Shown here piece by piece: positions 8,784 through 20,238 of a DNA stretch of 64,000 nt (its first letter is position 1; the number at the start of each line of letters is the position of its first letter). Made by a program: the position numbers and the translations under genes. A model generated the notes under the pieces. The model saw only the letters and a program-made list of their open reading frames with translations. It searched no databases and was not told where the DNA came from. This DNA comes from Primulina eburnea (taxonomy: Eukaryota; Streptophyta; Magnoliopsida; Lamiales; Gesneriaceae): the NCBI RefSeq assembly GCF_022965805.1, contig NC_133105.1, positions 28,371,208 through 28,435,207 on the forward strand, given 5' to 3'.

Positions 8784-11299
8784 GAACGTGCCCTTGTTGA
8801 GGCAATCTCCGAATCCCGTTGTGGCAGCCACACCAGTTAAGGCTGACAAGACTGCTGATGAATGTCATCACTGCAAGAAGCCTGGACATTGGAGGCGAAA
8901 TTGCAAGGAATATCTGGCCCAGAAGTGTTCTGGAAACGGTATGTTCTAAATTTAAGTAAACGTTTCAATTAACTCTACTTCTTGGGTATTAGATACCGGT
9001 TGTGACTCACATCTCTATAATGAGTTATAGGTGACGGGAAGAAGTAGAATGCTTAAGGAAGGTGTGACCTTCTAGAGGATGAACAATGGAGCAAGAGTTG
9101 CTGCCAAGGCTATTAAAGATGTTTACTTATTATTGAACAATAGTTTAAGTTAATTTAATGAGATGTTTTGTTTGTACCTAATTTTGTAAAACATTGTTTC
9201 CATTTCTATGCTGATAAAAATGGATATTCTTGTTTATTTTGCAAATGTGTTTGCAACATTTACATGAATGAATGTTTGATTGGTACTGGTGAACTTGAAA
9301 AACGATCTCGATAACTTAAAATTGAAAGATATTCCACTAAATGTCCATTCAAAGGCATACACCATATGAGATATGGATGGGTAAGCCTCCTAAGTATTCT
9401 TATATTAGAATATGAGGGTGCCCTGCTTATGAAGTAGGTAGTGGGAGATAAATTGGATAGTTGATCCATTTTATGCTAATTTGTGGGATATCCAATGAAT
9501 TCGATTGGATACTGCTTCTATCATCCCCAAGAAACAAAAGTGTTTGTTTCTAGGAATGCGACCTTTTTGAAAGGGAATTTCTATTGGATAGAAAAAGGGA
9601 GATGATAGAACTCGAAGAGGTTCGAGAGACACCCACAATTGTAGAACCCACACCCGAAGAGCCAAGAGAGGAGATACAAGCTCCTAGAAGATCCGAGAGA
9701 GTCTCGAGACCACCTATGAGGTATGGTCTGCTTCTTGAAGAGGGCCATGATGAGCCTAACCATGGATGTGATCCAAGGACCTTCAAGGAAGCGTTATCTG
9801 ATGCCGATTCATCCAAGTGACTTGAAGCAATGGAATCTGAGTTGAATTCCATGCATTCAAACCAAGTGTAGGATCTTTTGGATCCACCTGAGGGAATTGT
9901 TCCCATAGGGACTTGGGACGGATGGGAAGGTATTGACCTTCAAGGTGCGATTGGTGGCAAAAGGATATACTCAAAGACAAGGAGTTGACTTTGAGGAAAC
10001 CTTTTTCCCCAGTCGCAATGTTCAAGTCCATAAGGATTTCGCTAGCCATAACTGCATGGTATGACTATGAGATATGGCAGATGGATGTCAAGACAGACTT
10101 TCTTAATGGGGATTTTAAGAAAGTTATTTACATGTCTTAACCTGAAGGGTTAACATCTATCGGAAGTGAGCATATGGTATGCAAACTTCAGAGATCTATT
10201 TATGATCTAAAGCAGGCATCTAGGAGTTGGAACCTCAGATTCGACAGTACAATCAAATAGTTTGATTTACTAAGAGTCCTGAGGAACCCTATGTGTATAA
10301 GAAGGTCAGTGGGAGTGTTGTGACATTCCTGGTGTTATATGTTGATGACATTCTACTCATTGGGAATGATGTAGGAATTTTGCAATCAACTAAGATATGG
10401 TTAGCGAGTAAGTTCTCGATGCAGGACTTGGGTGAAGCATCTTTTGTATTGGGAATACAGATCTATAGAGATAGATCGAGAAGATTGCTTGGTCTCACCC
10501 AGTCCACATACATTGATACCATCGTGAAGCCGTTCTCGATGGATGAGTTCAAGGGAGGACATCTACCAATGTGTCATGGCGTGTCCCTATCCAAGTCTGT
10601 CTCCCAAGACTGATGCAGAGATAGTGGCGATGACATGCATTCCGTATGCTTCGGCAATTGGTAGCATCATGTATGGGATGATATCTACTCGTCTTGACGT
10701 GGCTTTCGCACTAACTATAGTGAGTAGATATCAATCGAACCCTGGTCTTCCACACCTGAAAGCTGTGAAAGACATCCTCAAGTAGTTGAGAAGGACCAAT
10801 AAGTTGTTCTTGGGCTATGGGGTGGAGAACTGAGATTGGAAGGCTATACTGACTCTAGCTTCCAAAGCGATATCGATGACTCGAAGTCAACCTCTGGGTT
10901 TGTATTCATGCTCAATGGTGCTGATGTCTCTTGGAAGAGTTCCAAGCAAGACAATATTACGGATTCCAGCACAGAGGCCGAATACATTGCTGCATCAGAT
11001 ACAGCAAGGGAGGCTGTTTGGATAAGGAATTTCGTCTAAGAGTTAGACGTCATTCCTAATGGAGTTGCTCCTATCCCGGTGTTGTGTGGCAACACGGGAG
11101 CTTTAGCTCAAGCAAAGGAGCCAAGGTCTCATAAGAAGTCCAAACATGTATTGAGAAAGTACCACATCCTCGGAGAGATTGTGGAAAGAGGAAGAATTGT
11201 CTATTGACATAGTCGGCTCCGCAGACAATGTTGTTGATCCACTAGCTAAGCCTTTACCTAGACCATTATTCGAGATGCATCGCGAATCAATGGGTTAAA
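8784..11299 (+). pseudogene. Element C gag-pol pseudogene with integrase deletion
   Basis: The CCHC knuckle (8863-8904), the protease DTG region (about 8990) and copia RT with YVDD (10338-10349) can be read, as can RNase H (about 10836-11039), all closely related to element E. Many stops and frameshifts break it, for example TGG to TGA near 9820 and CAA to TAA near 10138. The segment equivalent to E residues 421-639, covering the integrase zinc finger and catalytic core, is absent: at about 9340-9355 the text jumps from KDIPLN to YTPYEIWMGKPP. Short open pieces (9584-9820, 10293-10613, 10543-10785, 10836-11039) are fragments of this one gene. Confidence 0.9.
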
Positions 11300-11336
11300 A
11301 GCATATGGGTTGTTGGCTCTAGTGCAAGTGGGAGAT

Positions 11337-13508
11337 TGTTAGAGTAGGTGCCCGTCGAGCCAAGTGTTGGCCGAGTGTTCACAATGAAACTCTATGTATA
11401 AGCAATCTTTATTTTAGTAATATTTGATATTATTATTTTGGCACATCTTTATCTGTATACCCATGCTAGTTGCATAGATAAAGCCCTTGAATATACAAAT
11501 GGTAGAAAGAATATGAGATGCTCATATGATGAGTATCATGAAACTCATATTTGGAATACTGTATATTCTAAACAGTTCCTAGTCGATTCAGCCGCCACAA
11601 AGAAGGATATAGGCCGCTCGAGTTAGAGACTAGTATCTGCGATGTGAGTACCATGTTTCATTGGTAGGGGACATTGTGATGTCTGAACATGCAGATAGGT
11701 GCTCCTTGTAGAGTGCACTGAACAACCCTCCATAAAAGGACTTTCCAAGTGGTTCTCACTTATCGAGTGGAAATGTCCTAGTTTATGGTTGTACAGAATT
11801 AGTCCTTATGACCCGGGACAACATTGAGACTCTATGTGCTAGAATTACACATTGACTTGTTTACCGACTCTCATGGGGTCATTAGGTGGCAAGGTTGGGT
11901 GTTCTTTCGAAACACATAGGAGTCGATGCAATGTAATCGGGGATTCACCGCTTACCTTCGGGTATGGATATCCTATGTGTTATCATGTGTATGTAGATCG
12001 AAATCTCTGGCCAGAGTATGGTGGTAATTAGGAAAGGGTTTCATAGATTACACCATCGATGCAACTACGACATGACACATAGTATCGATTCATTGACAAC
12101 TCTCGATAAACCAATGGTTGTCGAATCGATCGGGATATATGAGTTGAAGGGACCGTACTGTACGCTAACCATAATTGAATGGTTCTTGCAGGCACTATCA
12201 TTTGATACCTAGGGAATCATGTAAGCGATGTTGCTAGGCGTTTAACATGGTTGGTTGGGTACATCAGACTTGAGTTCTGACGTTCTTGTTATCAAGGGGT
12301 TGATAAGTAAGAATGGAGCAATTGGGATATGCTCATATAAGGACATGTTTAGTCCGAATCACATGGAGATGTGAACCCACGGCTAGTTGTATCAATGAAC
12401 CATTGAGGGCCACACAAGTGCTGGCTTCTAGAACCCGTTGAGAAGTAAAAATAGTTCAATGTGTTGAACGACTTATAAAGGAGTTTATAAACGTAAGGAA
12501 AATTAGAAGTATGACTTCTAGAAAGGAGAAATTAGTTCAATGTGTTGAACGGCTTATAAATGAGTTTATAAGCATAAGAAAAATAGAAGTATGACTTCTA
12601 TGAGAGAAATGTAACTTTTAATTTATGAATGTGTTCTTAAATTAAAAGTTGGCCAAATAAATAATGTATTTGAATATTGTGATTTTCATAAACATTATTA
12701 TTGACTAAATTAAATTAATTCAAGTGTTTAATTAATTAAACACTAGTGGGCCTAGTAGAGTCCAAGTAATTAAATTAATTCAAGTGTTGGATTAATTAAA
12801 TAACATTGGATCTAGTAGAGCCCAATTAAAAATAATTATTAAACTAGTGGACTTGAGTAAAATCAAGTAAACTTTAAATGGGCTCAAATATGTTTGAGAC
12901 ATTTAAATAAAAGTCCATGGGCCTTGTAAATGTTAGAAGCCCATATAGAATGTGCATGGGGAGACGAAAGGTTGGGAGACAACTTTTTCAAGGTTCTAGG
13001 CTTGGGATGCTAAAAAGTGTTTTAGCTTTTCCCACAACCAAGACTAGTCATCCTCACTCATTCAAGACTCAACTTTTTCGAAAATGTCTCTCCTTCTCTC
13101 CAAGGGATGAATAGTGCCGAAAATACTTTCATTTTTTCTATCATATTTTGTTCTTCAATTGTTGGAGAAACAATACACTTCTCAAAGAAAAATGCTCTAA
13201 TTTTTCTAGTGCAAAATTAGAGTGGTTCTAGCTAGTTGGTGGTGGGCTTAATATTTGAGCAAGGCGGGCTCAAAGGAAGCTTGAAGATTGTCTAGCCATT
13301 GAAGAGCTTAGTTGTATATCAACTAAGTTGGAGCCATCATCAATCTTTTAAGATTGATAGGTAAAATTCTAAACACACTAAGAATGTCATTTTTGTGTTT
13401 TATTGTATTTGCTACACATTCTCATGAGGTGGCCGAAAATTTACATGAAAAATTTGATTTTTTTAAACTTCCGTTGCGCTTCCGGTCACCGTAACCGATC
13501 CCCTTTCA
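11337..13508 (+). repeat. Element C 3' LTR
   Basis: About 2.17 kb from TGTTAGAGTAGGTGCCC to CCCTTTCA, preceded by the purine tract AGTGGGAGAT. It is homologous to the LTRs of E (read on the minus strand) and H. Confidence 0.88.
12453..12614 (+). repeat. 81-bp tandem duplication in the C LTR carrying GTTCAA-N4-TTGAAC
   Basis: Two imperfect units begin at 12453 and 12534. Each starts with AGTTCAATGTGTTGAAC, an imperfect palindrome with a 4-bp centre, followed by a TTATAAA...AGTTTATAA stretch. Element E has a single copy of the same palindrome in each LTR. Confidence 0.75.
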
Positions 13509-14958
13509 GCAAATGGATCTACAAAAGAAAGCTTGGGGCGAATGGGAAGGTAGTGACCTTCAAAGCAAGGCTGGTTGCAAAAGATTATACTCAAAGGCAA
13601 GGAGTTGACTATGAGGAAACTTTTCCAACAGTTGTTATGTTTAAGTCCATTAGAATATTACTAGCCATAGCAGCATGGTATGACTGTGCGATATGGCAAA
13701 TGGATGTAAAGACTGCATTCCTCAATGGAGACATCAAAGAAGAAATTTATATGTCTCAACCTGAGGGATACACATCAGTAGGAAGTGAGCATAAGGTATG
13801 CAAACTTTAGAGATCAATTTATGGTCTCAAGCAGGCATCAAGGAGTTGGAACCTCAGATTCGATAGCACTATCAAAGAGTTTGGTTTTGCTAAGAATCCT
13901 GAGGAACCACGTGTGTACAAGAAAATTAGTGGGAGTGCAGTGACATTCCTAGTACCTTACGTTGATGATATCCTGCTCGTTGGGAATGATGTAGGATTAC
14001 TGCAATCAACTAAAGTATGGTTAGCCAGTAAATTCTCCATGATGGACATGGGTGAAGCATCCTATGTATTTGGAATACAGATCTATAGAGATAGATCAAA
14101 AAGGATGTTGGGGCTCACTCAAGCCACATATATCGATACCATTATAAAACGATTCTCTATGGAAGAGTCCAAGAGAGGATACTTACAAATGTGTCATGGT
14201 ATTACTCTATCTAAAGCTATGTGTCCCAAAACTGATGAAGAGATAGACATGATGACATGAATTCCATATGCGTCAGCCATTGGTAGTATCATGTATGGTA
14301 TGGTATCGACACGTCCTGACATTGCTTATGCTTTGAGTGTTACAAGCAGATATCAGGCGAACCCTGGTCCAATGCATTGGAAGTCCGTGAAAGACATTCT
14401 TAAGTACTTGAGAAAGACTAAGAATTGGTTCATGGTCTATGGGTGGAGAATTAAAATTGGAAGGCTACACTGATTCTAGCTTCCAATGTGACGTAGATGA
14501 TTGGAAATCGACCTCTGGTTTTGTATTCATGCTATATGGTGCGGCTGTCTCTTGGAAAGGTTCCAAGCAAGACACCGTTGCGGATTCCACCACTGAAGCT
14601 GAATACATTGCTCCATCTAATGCAGCCAAGGGGGTAGTTTGGATGAGGAATTTTGTCCAAGTGTTGGGCGTTATTCCAAATGGAGTTGATCCAGTCCCGT
14701 CGTACTGCGACAACACTGGTGCCATTGCGCAAGCAAAGGAACCAAGGTCTCATCAGCGATCCAAACATGTACTGAGGAAGTTCCATATCATATGGGAGAT
14801 AGTGGGAAGAGGAGACATATCAGTTGAAAGAGTCCCCTCTGCAGATAATGTTGCTGATCCACTTACAAAGCCCTTGCCAGGACCATTGTTTGAAAAGCAT
14901 CGCGAAGCAATGGGATTAAGGGTAGTTGGCTCTAGGGCAAGTGGGAGATTGTTAGAGT
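13509..14958 (+). pseudogene. Element H pol remnant: reverse transcriptase and RNase H
   Basis: The RT fingers and palm are readable, with MDVKTAFLNGDIKEE and YVDD (13958-13969). RNase H ([14 protein letters not shown] to STTEAEYIA) follows in another frame, and the C-terminus ends [15 protein letters not shown]. Breaks are a TAG at 13808-13810 where E has Gln (CAG), a TGA at 14258-14260 where E has Arg, and a one-base frameshift near 14440 at the GGGELK motif. The open pieces 13403-13810, 13913-14260 and 14439-14960 are parts of this gene. The first begins inside the C LTR. Confidence 0.9.
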
Positions 14959-16673
14959 AGATGCCCTGCAAGCCAACGGTTGGCTAGGGAATTTATTGAC
15001 TCAAGTGAAATAAACAATCTTTATTTTAATATAATTTAATTTTTTATGGTCATGTTATACTTTATCTGTATACCCATGCGAACAGCATAGATAAAGTCCT
15101 TGATTATGCTTTAATACAAATGAATCGTAATTCGATGTTGAAACTCATTTGTAAACAATGCATATTCTAAATTCGTTCCTAGTCGATTCAGCCGCCTAAA
15201 ACAGGGATAAAGGTCGCTTGAGCTCGAGACTAGCATCTGTGATGTTGTGTACTGCGTTTCTTGGTAAGGGCATAGAGATGTCCAAACATGCAGATGGGTA
15301 GTCATATGATGATTATACCGAACAACCCTTCCTCAGATTTTCCAAGTGGTTATCATTCATCGAGAGGATAAGTCCGTGGTTATGATTGTACACCATTAGT
15401 CCTTACGACCCGAAACAACACTGAGGCTCTATATGCTAGGGCTGTGCTTTGACTCGTTTACCGGATCCAGGAGAGTCATCAGGTGGCGAGGTTGGGTACA
15501 GTTGCGACACATATAGGAGCCAGTGCATTGTAGTCGGGGATTCACCGCTCACCTGCGGGTGTGGATATCCTATGTGATCTGATGTAATAATAGTGCATGG
15601 AATCTCTGGCCAGAGTATGAGATGTACGTTGGAGAAGGAGTTCTCCATTAGTACACGCGATGCCACTATTATAGTTATCACATAGTTATCGAATTAATAT
15701 GCAACCCTCGATGAACCAATGGTTGCAGATTCGATCGGGATATATGAGATGAAGGACCGTACTGTACGTTAATAATAATCGACTGGTTCTTGCAGGCACT
15801 ATCAGTGATACCTAGGGGATCATGGGGCGATGCTACTAGACGCTCTTACCATGATCCGATGGGTGCAATCAGAAATGAGTTCTGACATTCTTGATCAAGG
15901 CGTTGATGAAAAGAATGGGGCTAACTAGGGTAAGCCCGAATAAAGGATTATGTCCTGAATCACAAAGAGTTTTGAACCCACGGCTAGCTGTATCCCTGAA
16001 GCATTGAGGGTCACACAAGCACTGGATCGTTTGTTCCCGTTGAGAGAATAAATTCAATGAGTTGAATTTATATTATGAGATAATAAATTCAAGGAGTTGA
16101 ATTTATATAAAATATTGATAGAATAAATTCAAGGAGTTGAATTTATATTATAATATAGTAAATTCAAAGAGTTGAATTTATGATAATTAAATTTTGAGAA
16201 AATAAATTCAAGGAGTTGAATTTATGATATAGTAAATTCAAGAAGTTGAATTTATGAAATTTGGAGAGAATAAATTCAAGGAGTTGAATTTATAAAATTT
16301 GATAATTTAATTTATTAAACTCAAAAGTTGGGTTTATTAAATATTAAATTTTGGAGGTGATAAATTCAAGGAGTTGAATTTATAATTTAAATATTAAATT
16401 CAAATGTTGAATTTGTAATTGATTTAATTTATTAAGCTCAAGAGTTGAGTTGATTAATTAATAAATTAAATATGGTGGGTAATATGTTTAATGGGTTTGT
16501 AGGAGTACAAGTCCAACATAATAAATAATTATAGTTTTAATGGAACTTGATTAAATTAATTGAATTAGTTGGACTAGCCCAGTTAATTAAATCAAGCCCA
16601 TTCATGTTAATTATGTATAAGGTCATTGAACTATTATAAAAAAGAGAGTTTGACCTAAAAGAAAAAGTCTCCA
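14950..16673 (+). repeat. Element H 3' LTR, first part
   Basis: It starts TGTTAGAGTAGATGCCC directly after GTGGGAGAT and shares TATACCCATG, GTCGATTCAGCCGCC and other blocks with the C and E LTRs. It is cut at 16673 by solo LTR G, with ctcca (16669-16673) as the target copy. Confidence 0.88.
16043..16420 (+). repeat. Array of AAATTCAA-N4-TTGAATTT palindromes in the H LTR
   Basis: About nine copies of TAAATTCAAGGAGTTGAATTTA, plus degenerate ones, occur at irregular 32-48 bp spacing. Arms are AAATTCAA and TTGAATTT with a 4-bp centre, mostly GGAG. It occupies the position where C has two and E has one GTTCAA-N4-TTGAAC unit, so it looks like lineage-specific amplification. Confidence 0.85.
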
Positions 16674-18150
16674 TGTAATGCCCGATAATTATAGAATTGT
16701 TAAACCAAGATTTTTAATCTTCATTAACAGGAGACTCGGAGGATATGAGAATGCATGAAATGCAATGAGGGAAGGAAAGACTTGAGAAACCAGGTGTGGC
16801 ATGATCAGAAACCAGAATTTAGAAATTTGCACAACCGCACCCGCGGTGCTAGCACGACCGCACCCGCGGTGCATGTGCAGAAAATGAAGTACAAATCCCG
16901 TAGACACACCGCACCCGCGGTATTAGACGGAGCGCACCCGCGCTGATGACACCGCACCCGCGGTCTTGCAAGAAGCGCACCCGCGGTATGAGCTGCCGAG
17001 AGAATGGCTAGGATCACCGCTTGAGCGCACCCGCGCTCCTTACACTCACCGCACCCGCGGTCTTACGTGCAACAAGAAAAACTATGCCACGTTTTATTCG
17101 GTTGCATGCAGTATATATATGATAGTTACACGTGGTTTCTATCAGAATTTCAGAAAAGGGTCGAAGGTTGGAGAGGAAAAATCCTTACGCCTTTTAGATT
17201 TGTGATTTCGAAGAATCCGTGCATCAGAATTCGAATCCGAACGCAGTATCGAACTCCTCTCGACTCGAGCTACACAAGGACGTAAGTTTTATTACGTTTT
17301 GAGATGTTTTGTAATTATGATGTTGTCAGAATTGAATATGAATCAGATATGACGTTTCTGCTACCGTAAATATTGTATAATCGAAGTCAGATTGAAGAAC
17401 AGATTGTTTCTGTATTTGTTATGAATTTCAGAGTTGATTTGACTGAGATTTCATGTCAGATTTGTATTGTTATTGAGATTATGACTGATATTGTTATTGA
17501 TTACGAAGTCTGATATTATATCTGTGTTGTTTAGACTGACGGGGTTATCGAGACAGTATTGTTATGCCGTCGAAACATCAGTTAAATTAGATTGTTCAGA
17601 TTCAGATATGAATTCGATTATATTGTGATATCATTGATATGAGTCAGATTGTATAGTGTTCAGATATTGATCAGATTATGTACTGAATTGAGTATTGATC
17701 AGAACAGATTGTGAATTGAGTTATTCATTGATACTATATATTCGATATTGGCTTTTCAGATTGGATATGGACAGATTTGACTTCGAGACTTCGTCTTCGT
17801 CAGACCGGGACGACAAAGGTATAATTCATGTGATATCTGGGAAAATATAACTCAAATCAGATCTCATTTGAGTTTCCCAATAAAATCACATACTTGATTA
17901 TTGTTTATCTTTTGATATAATTGTGATTTGTTTATAGACTTTATATTCAAATCCTTTGAAATGAACATGCTTTGTTTACAGATTGTTATACATTGCATTT
18001 GAGATAGGAAAGTTTGACAGATAGTCAGACTTCTAGACGTTCGGTGTATCGTTACATAGGAGCAGGCACCCTCCTATTGTAGATTATTCGATACAGATAT
18101 GACCGAAGTCTAGGAGTAAGACGTACGTCACCCCGATTGGGAGGGTAGGT
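16674..18150 (+). mobile_element. Solo LTR G (gypsy, D-related), first part
   Basis: The LTR runs from TGTAATGCCCGATAATT (16674) and, after the E insertion, to CGGGTCCCCACA (28747). It is flanked by the 5-bp duplication ctcca at 16669-16673 and 28748-28752. No internal gypsy sequence is associated with it, so it is a solo LTR left by recombination between two LTRs. The order of blocks matches the LTRs of element D read on the minus strand. Confidence 0.9.
16838..17120 (+). promoter_or_regulatory. ACCGCACCCGCGGT palindrome array with downstream TATA-like run
   Basis: At least eight copies of ACCGC-ACCC-GCGGT or the half-variant GCGCACCCGCG lie between 16838 and 17063. A TATATATAT run at 17112-17120 follows about 50 bp after the last copy. 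Position within the LTR suggests the promoter region. Confidence 0.65.
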
Positions 18151-20224
18151 TGAAAGCGGACCGGTTACGGTGGCCGGAAGCGCAACGGAAGTCAAAAATT
18201 TTAATTTTAGCACAAAAATTCGGCCACCATATATATTTTGTGTAATATTTACAAAATCACAAAAACATGCATAGGATGTTTAAGAAAGATTTACCTATCA
18301 ACCTCTTGAGGTTGATGTTTGGCTCCAACTTTGTTGTGAACAACAAAGCTCTTGAAATGGAAGATAAGTCTACAAGCTCCTCCTCCTTTGCTTCAAAATC
18401 AAGCCCACCACTAGCAATGTAAACCCCTTCAAATATTGCACTAGAAATATTTGAAGATTTTTCAATGAGAATGATTTTGTATCTCCAAAAATGAAGAACA
18501 AAAATGAGAGAGAATGGAGAGAAATTTTTTTAAAAATTTCGGCCAAAGTGAGATTGTGTGGAGTGTGGGAGACTAGCCTAGGTTGTTGTGTAAAGTTGTC
18601 TCTCAAAAGTTGCATGCTTTTGGAATTTTTTAATAAAAAGTAAACAACAACATTTCACCTCCCAAGCATGCAAACCCTAGCATGTCTCACATATATAATA
18701 TGGTTTTTAACACATTAAAAATCATAGACTAAATTTTAATTATCTCAAACATTTTGAGATTAATTAAATATTACTTGAATTTATTCAAGTCCCACTAGTT
18801 AAATAATTATTTTAATTGAGCTCTACAAGACTCAATATTATTAATTCAACACTTGAATTATTTTTAATTATTTGGACTCTACTAGGTCCACTAGTGTTTA
18901 ATTAATTCAACACTTGAATTAATTTAATTTAGTCTCCAATAATGTTTATGAAAATCACAATTTTCAACTACATTATTTACTTGGCCAAATTTTAATCTTA
19001 GGAACACTTCCATAAATTAAAATTTATATTTCTCTCTTAGAAGTCATAATTCTATTTTTCTTAACGCTTATAAACACATTTATAAGCCGTTCAACACATT
19101 GAACTATTTTACTTCTCATCGGGATTTACAAAGCAAGTACTTGTGTGGCCCTCAATGGTTCATTGATACAACTAGCCGTGGGTTCACATCTCTATGTGAT
19201 TCGGACTAAACATGTCCTTATTCGAGCATACCCCAATTGCTCCATTCTTACTTATCAACTCCTTGATAGTAAGAACGTCAGAACTCAAGTCTGATAGTAC
19301 CCAACCAATCACGTTAAACGCCTAGCAGCATCGCTTACGTGATTCCCTAGGTATCACATGATAGTGCCTGCAAGAACCATTCAATTATGGTTAGCGTACA
19401 GTACGGTCCCTTCAACTCATATATCCCGACCGATTCGACAACTATTGGTCTATCGAGAGTTGTCAATGAATCGATACTATGTGTCATGTTGTGGTTGCAT
19501 CGATGGTGTAATCTATGAAACCCCTTTCATAATTACCACCATACTCTGATCAGAGATTTCAACCCACACATACATGAAAAACACATAGGATATCCATACC
19601 CGTAGGTAAGCGGTGAATCCCCGACTACAATGCATCGACTCCTATATGTTTCGCCGTAACACCCAACCTTGCCACCTAATGACCCCATAAGAGTCGGTAA
19701 ACAAGTCAAAGTGAAACGCTAGCACATAGAGTCTCTATGTTGTCCCGGGTCATAAGGACTAATTCTGTACAACCATAAACCAGGACTTTTCCACTCGATA
19801 AGTGAGAACCACTTGGAAAGTCCTTTTATGGAGGGTTGTTCAGTGCACTCTACCAGGAGCACCTATCTGCATGCTCGGACATCACAATGTCCCCTACCAA
19901 TGAAACATGGTACTCACATCGCAGATACTAGTCTCTAACTCGAGCGACCTTTATCCTTCTTAGTGGCGGCTGAATCGACTAGGAACGGTTCAGAATATAC
20001 AGTATTCAAAATATGAGTTTCATGATACTCATCTTATGAGCATCTCATATTCTTTCTACTATTTGTATATTCAAGGACTTTATCTATGCAACTAGCATGG
20101 GTATAAAGATAAAGATGCGCCAAATTAATAAATTCAAATATTATTAAAATAAAGATCGTTTATACAAAGAGTTTCATCGTAAACAGTCGGCCAACATTTG
20201 GCTCGACGTGCACCTACTCTAACA
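18151..20224 (-). repeat. Element E 3' LTR
   Basis: 2074 bp, bounded by TGAAAGCGGACC (plus strand) and CTACTCTAACA. It is nearly identical to 25989-28062. Confidence 0.96.
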
Positions 20225-20236
20225 ATCTCCCACTTG
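20225..20236 (-). other. Element E polypurine tract
   Basis: On the minus strand CAAGTGGGAGAT directly precedes the TGTTAGAG start of the 3' LTR and lies just past the pol stop. Confidence 0.85.
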
Positions 20237-20238
20237 CA

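Larger units (their letters stand above)
8784..13508 (+). mobile_element. Element C: decayed copia element, same family as E (5' part outside window)
   Basis: The internal region enters at mid-gag (8784) and continues through degraded protease, RT and RNase H to a polypurine tract (11327-11336) and a 3' LTR (11337-13508). C interrupts the RT-coding region of element H at 13508/13509; the local target copy is gcaaa (13509-13513). The other copy is outside the window. Confidence 0.85.
13509..16673 (+). mobile_element. Element H: copia remnant, first segment (RT-RNase H and 3' LTR)
   Basis: The pol enters at the first RT motif (KWIYKRKLG) because C is inserted there. It continues to a polypurine tract and a 3' LTR that begins at 14950. 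The LTR is interrupted by the solo LTR G at 16673/16674 and resumes at 28753-29163. Confidence 0.85.

Noticed and set aside
8498..8833. 111-codon minus-strand frame with GSSDQGSDRPKTGG repeats
   Set aside because: Translation of the B LTR palindrome array. It runs into the neighbouring copia sequence and has no protein signature.
16838..17063. Regularly repeated GC-rich units resembling a CRISPR array
   Set aside because: Units are short, palindromic, unevenly spaced and imperfect, in a plant LTR, with no cas genes. The same applies to the other arrays.
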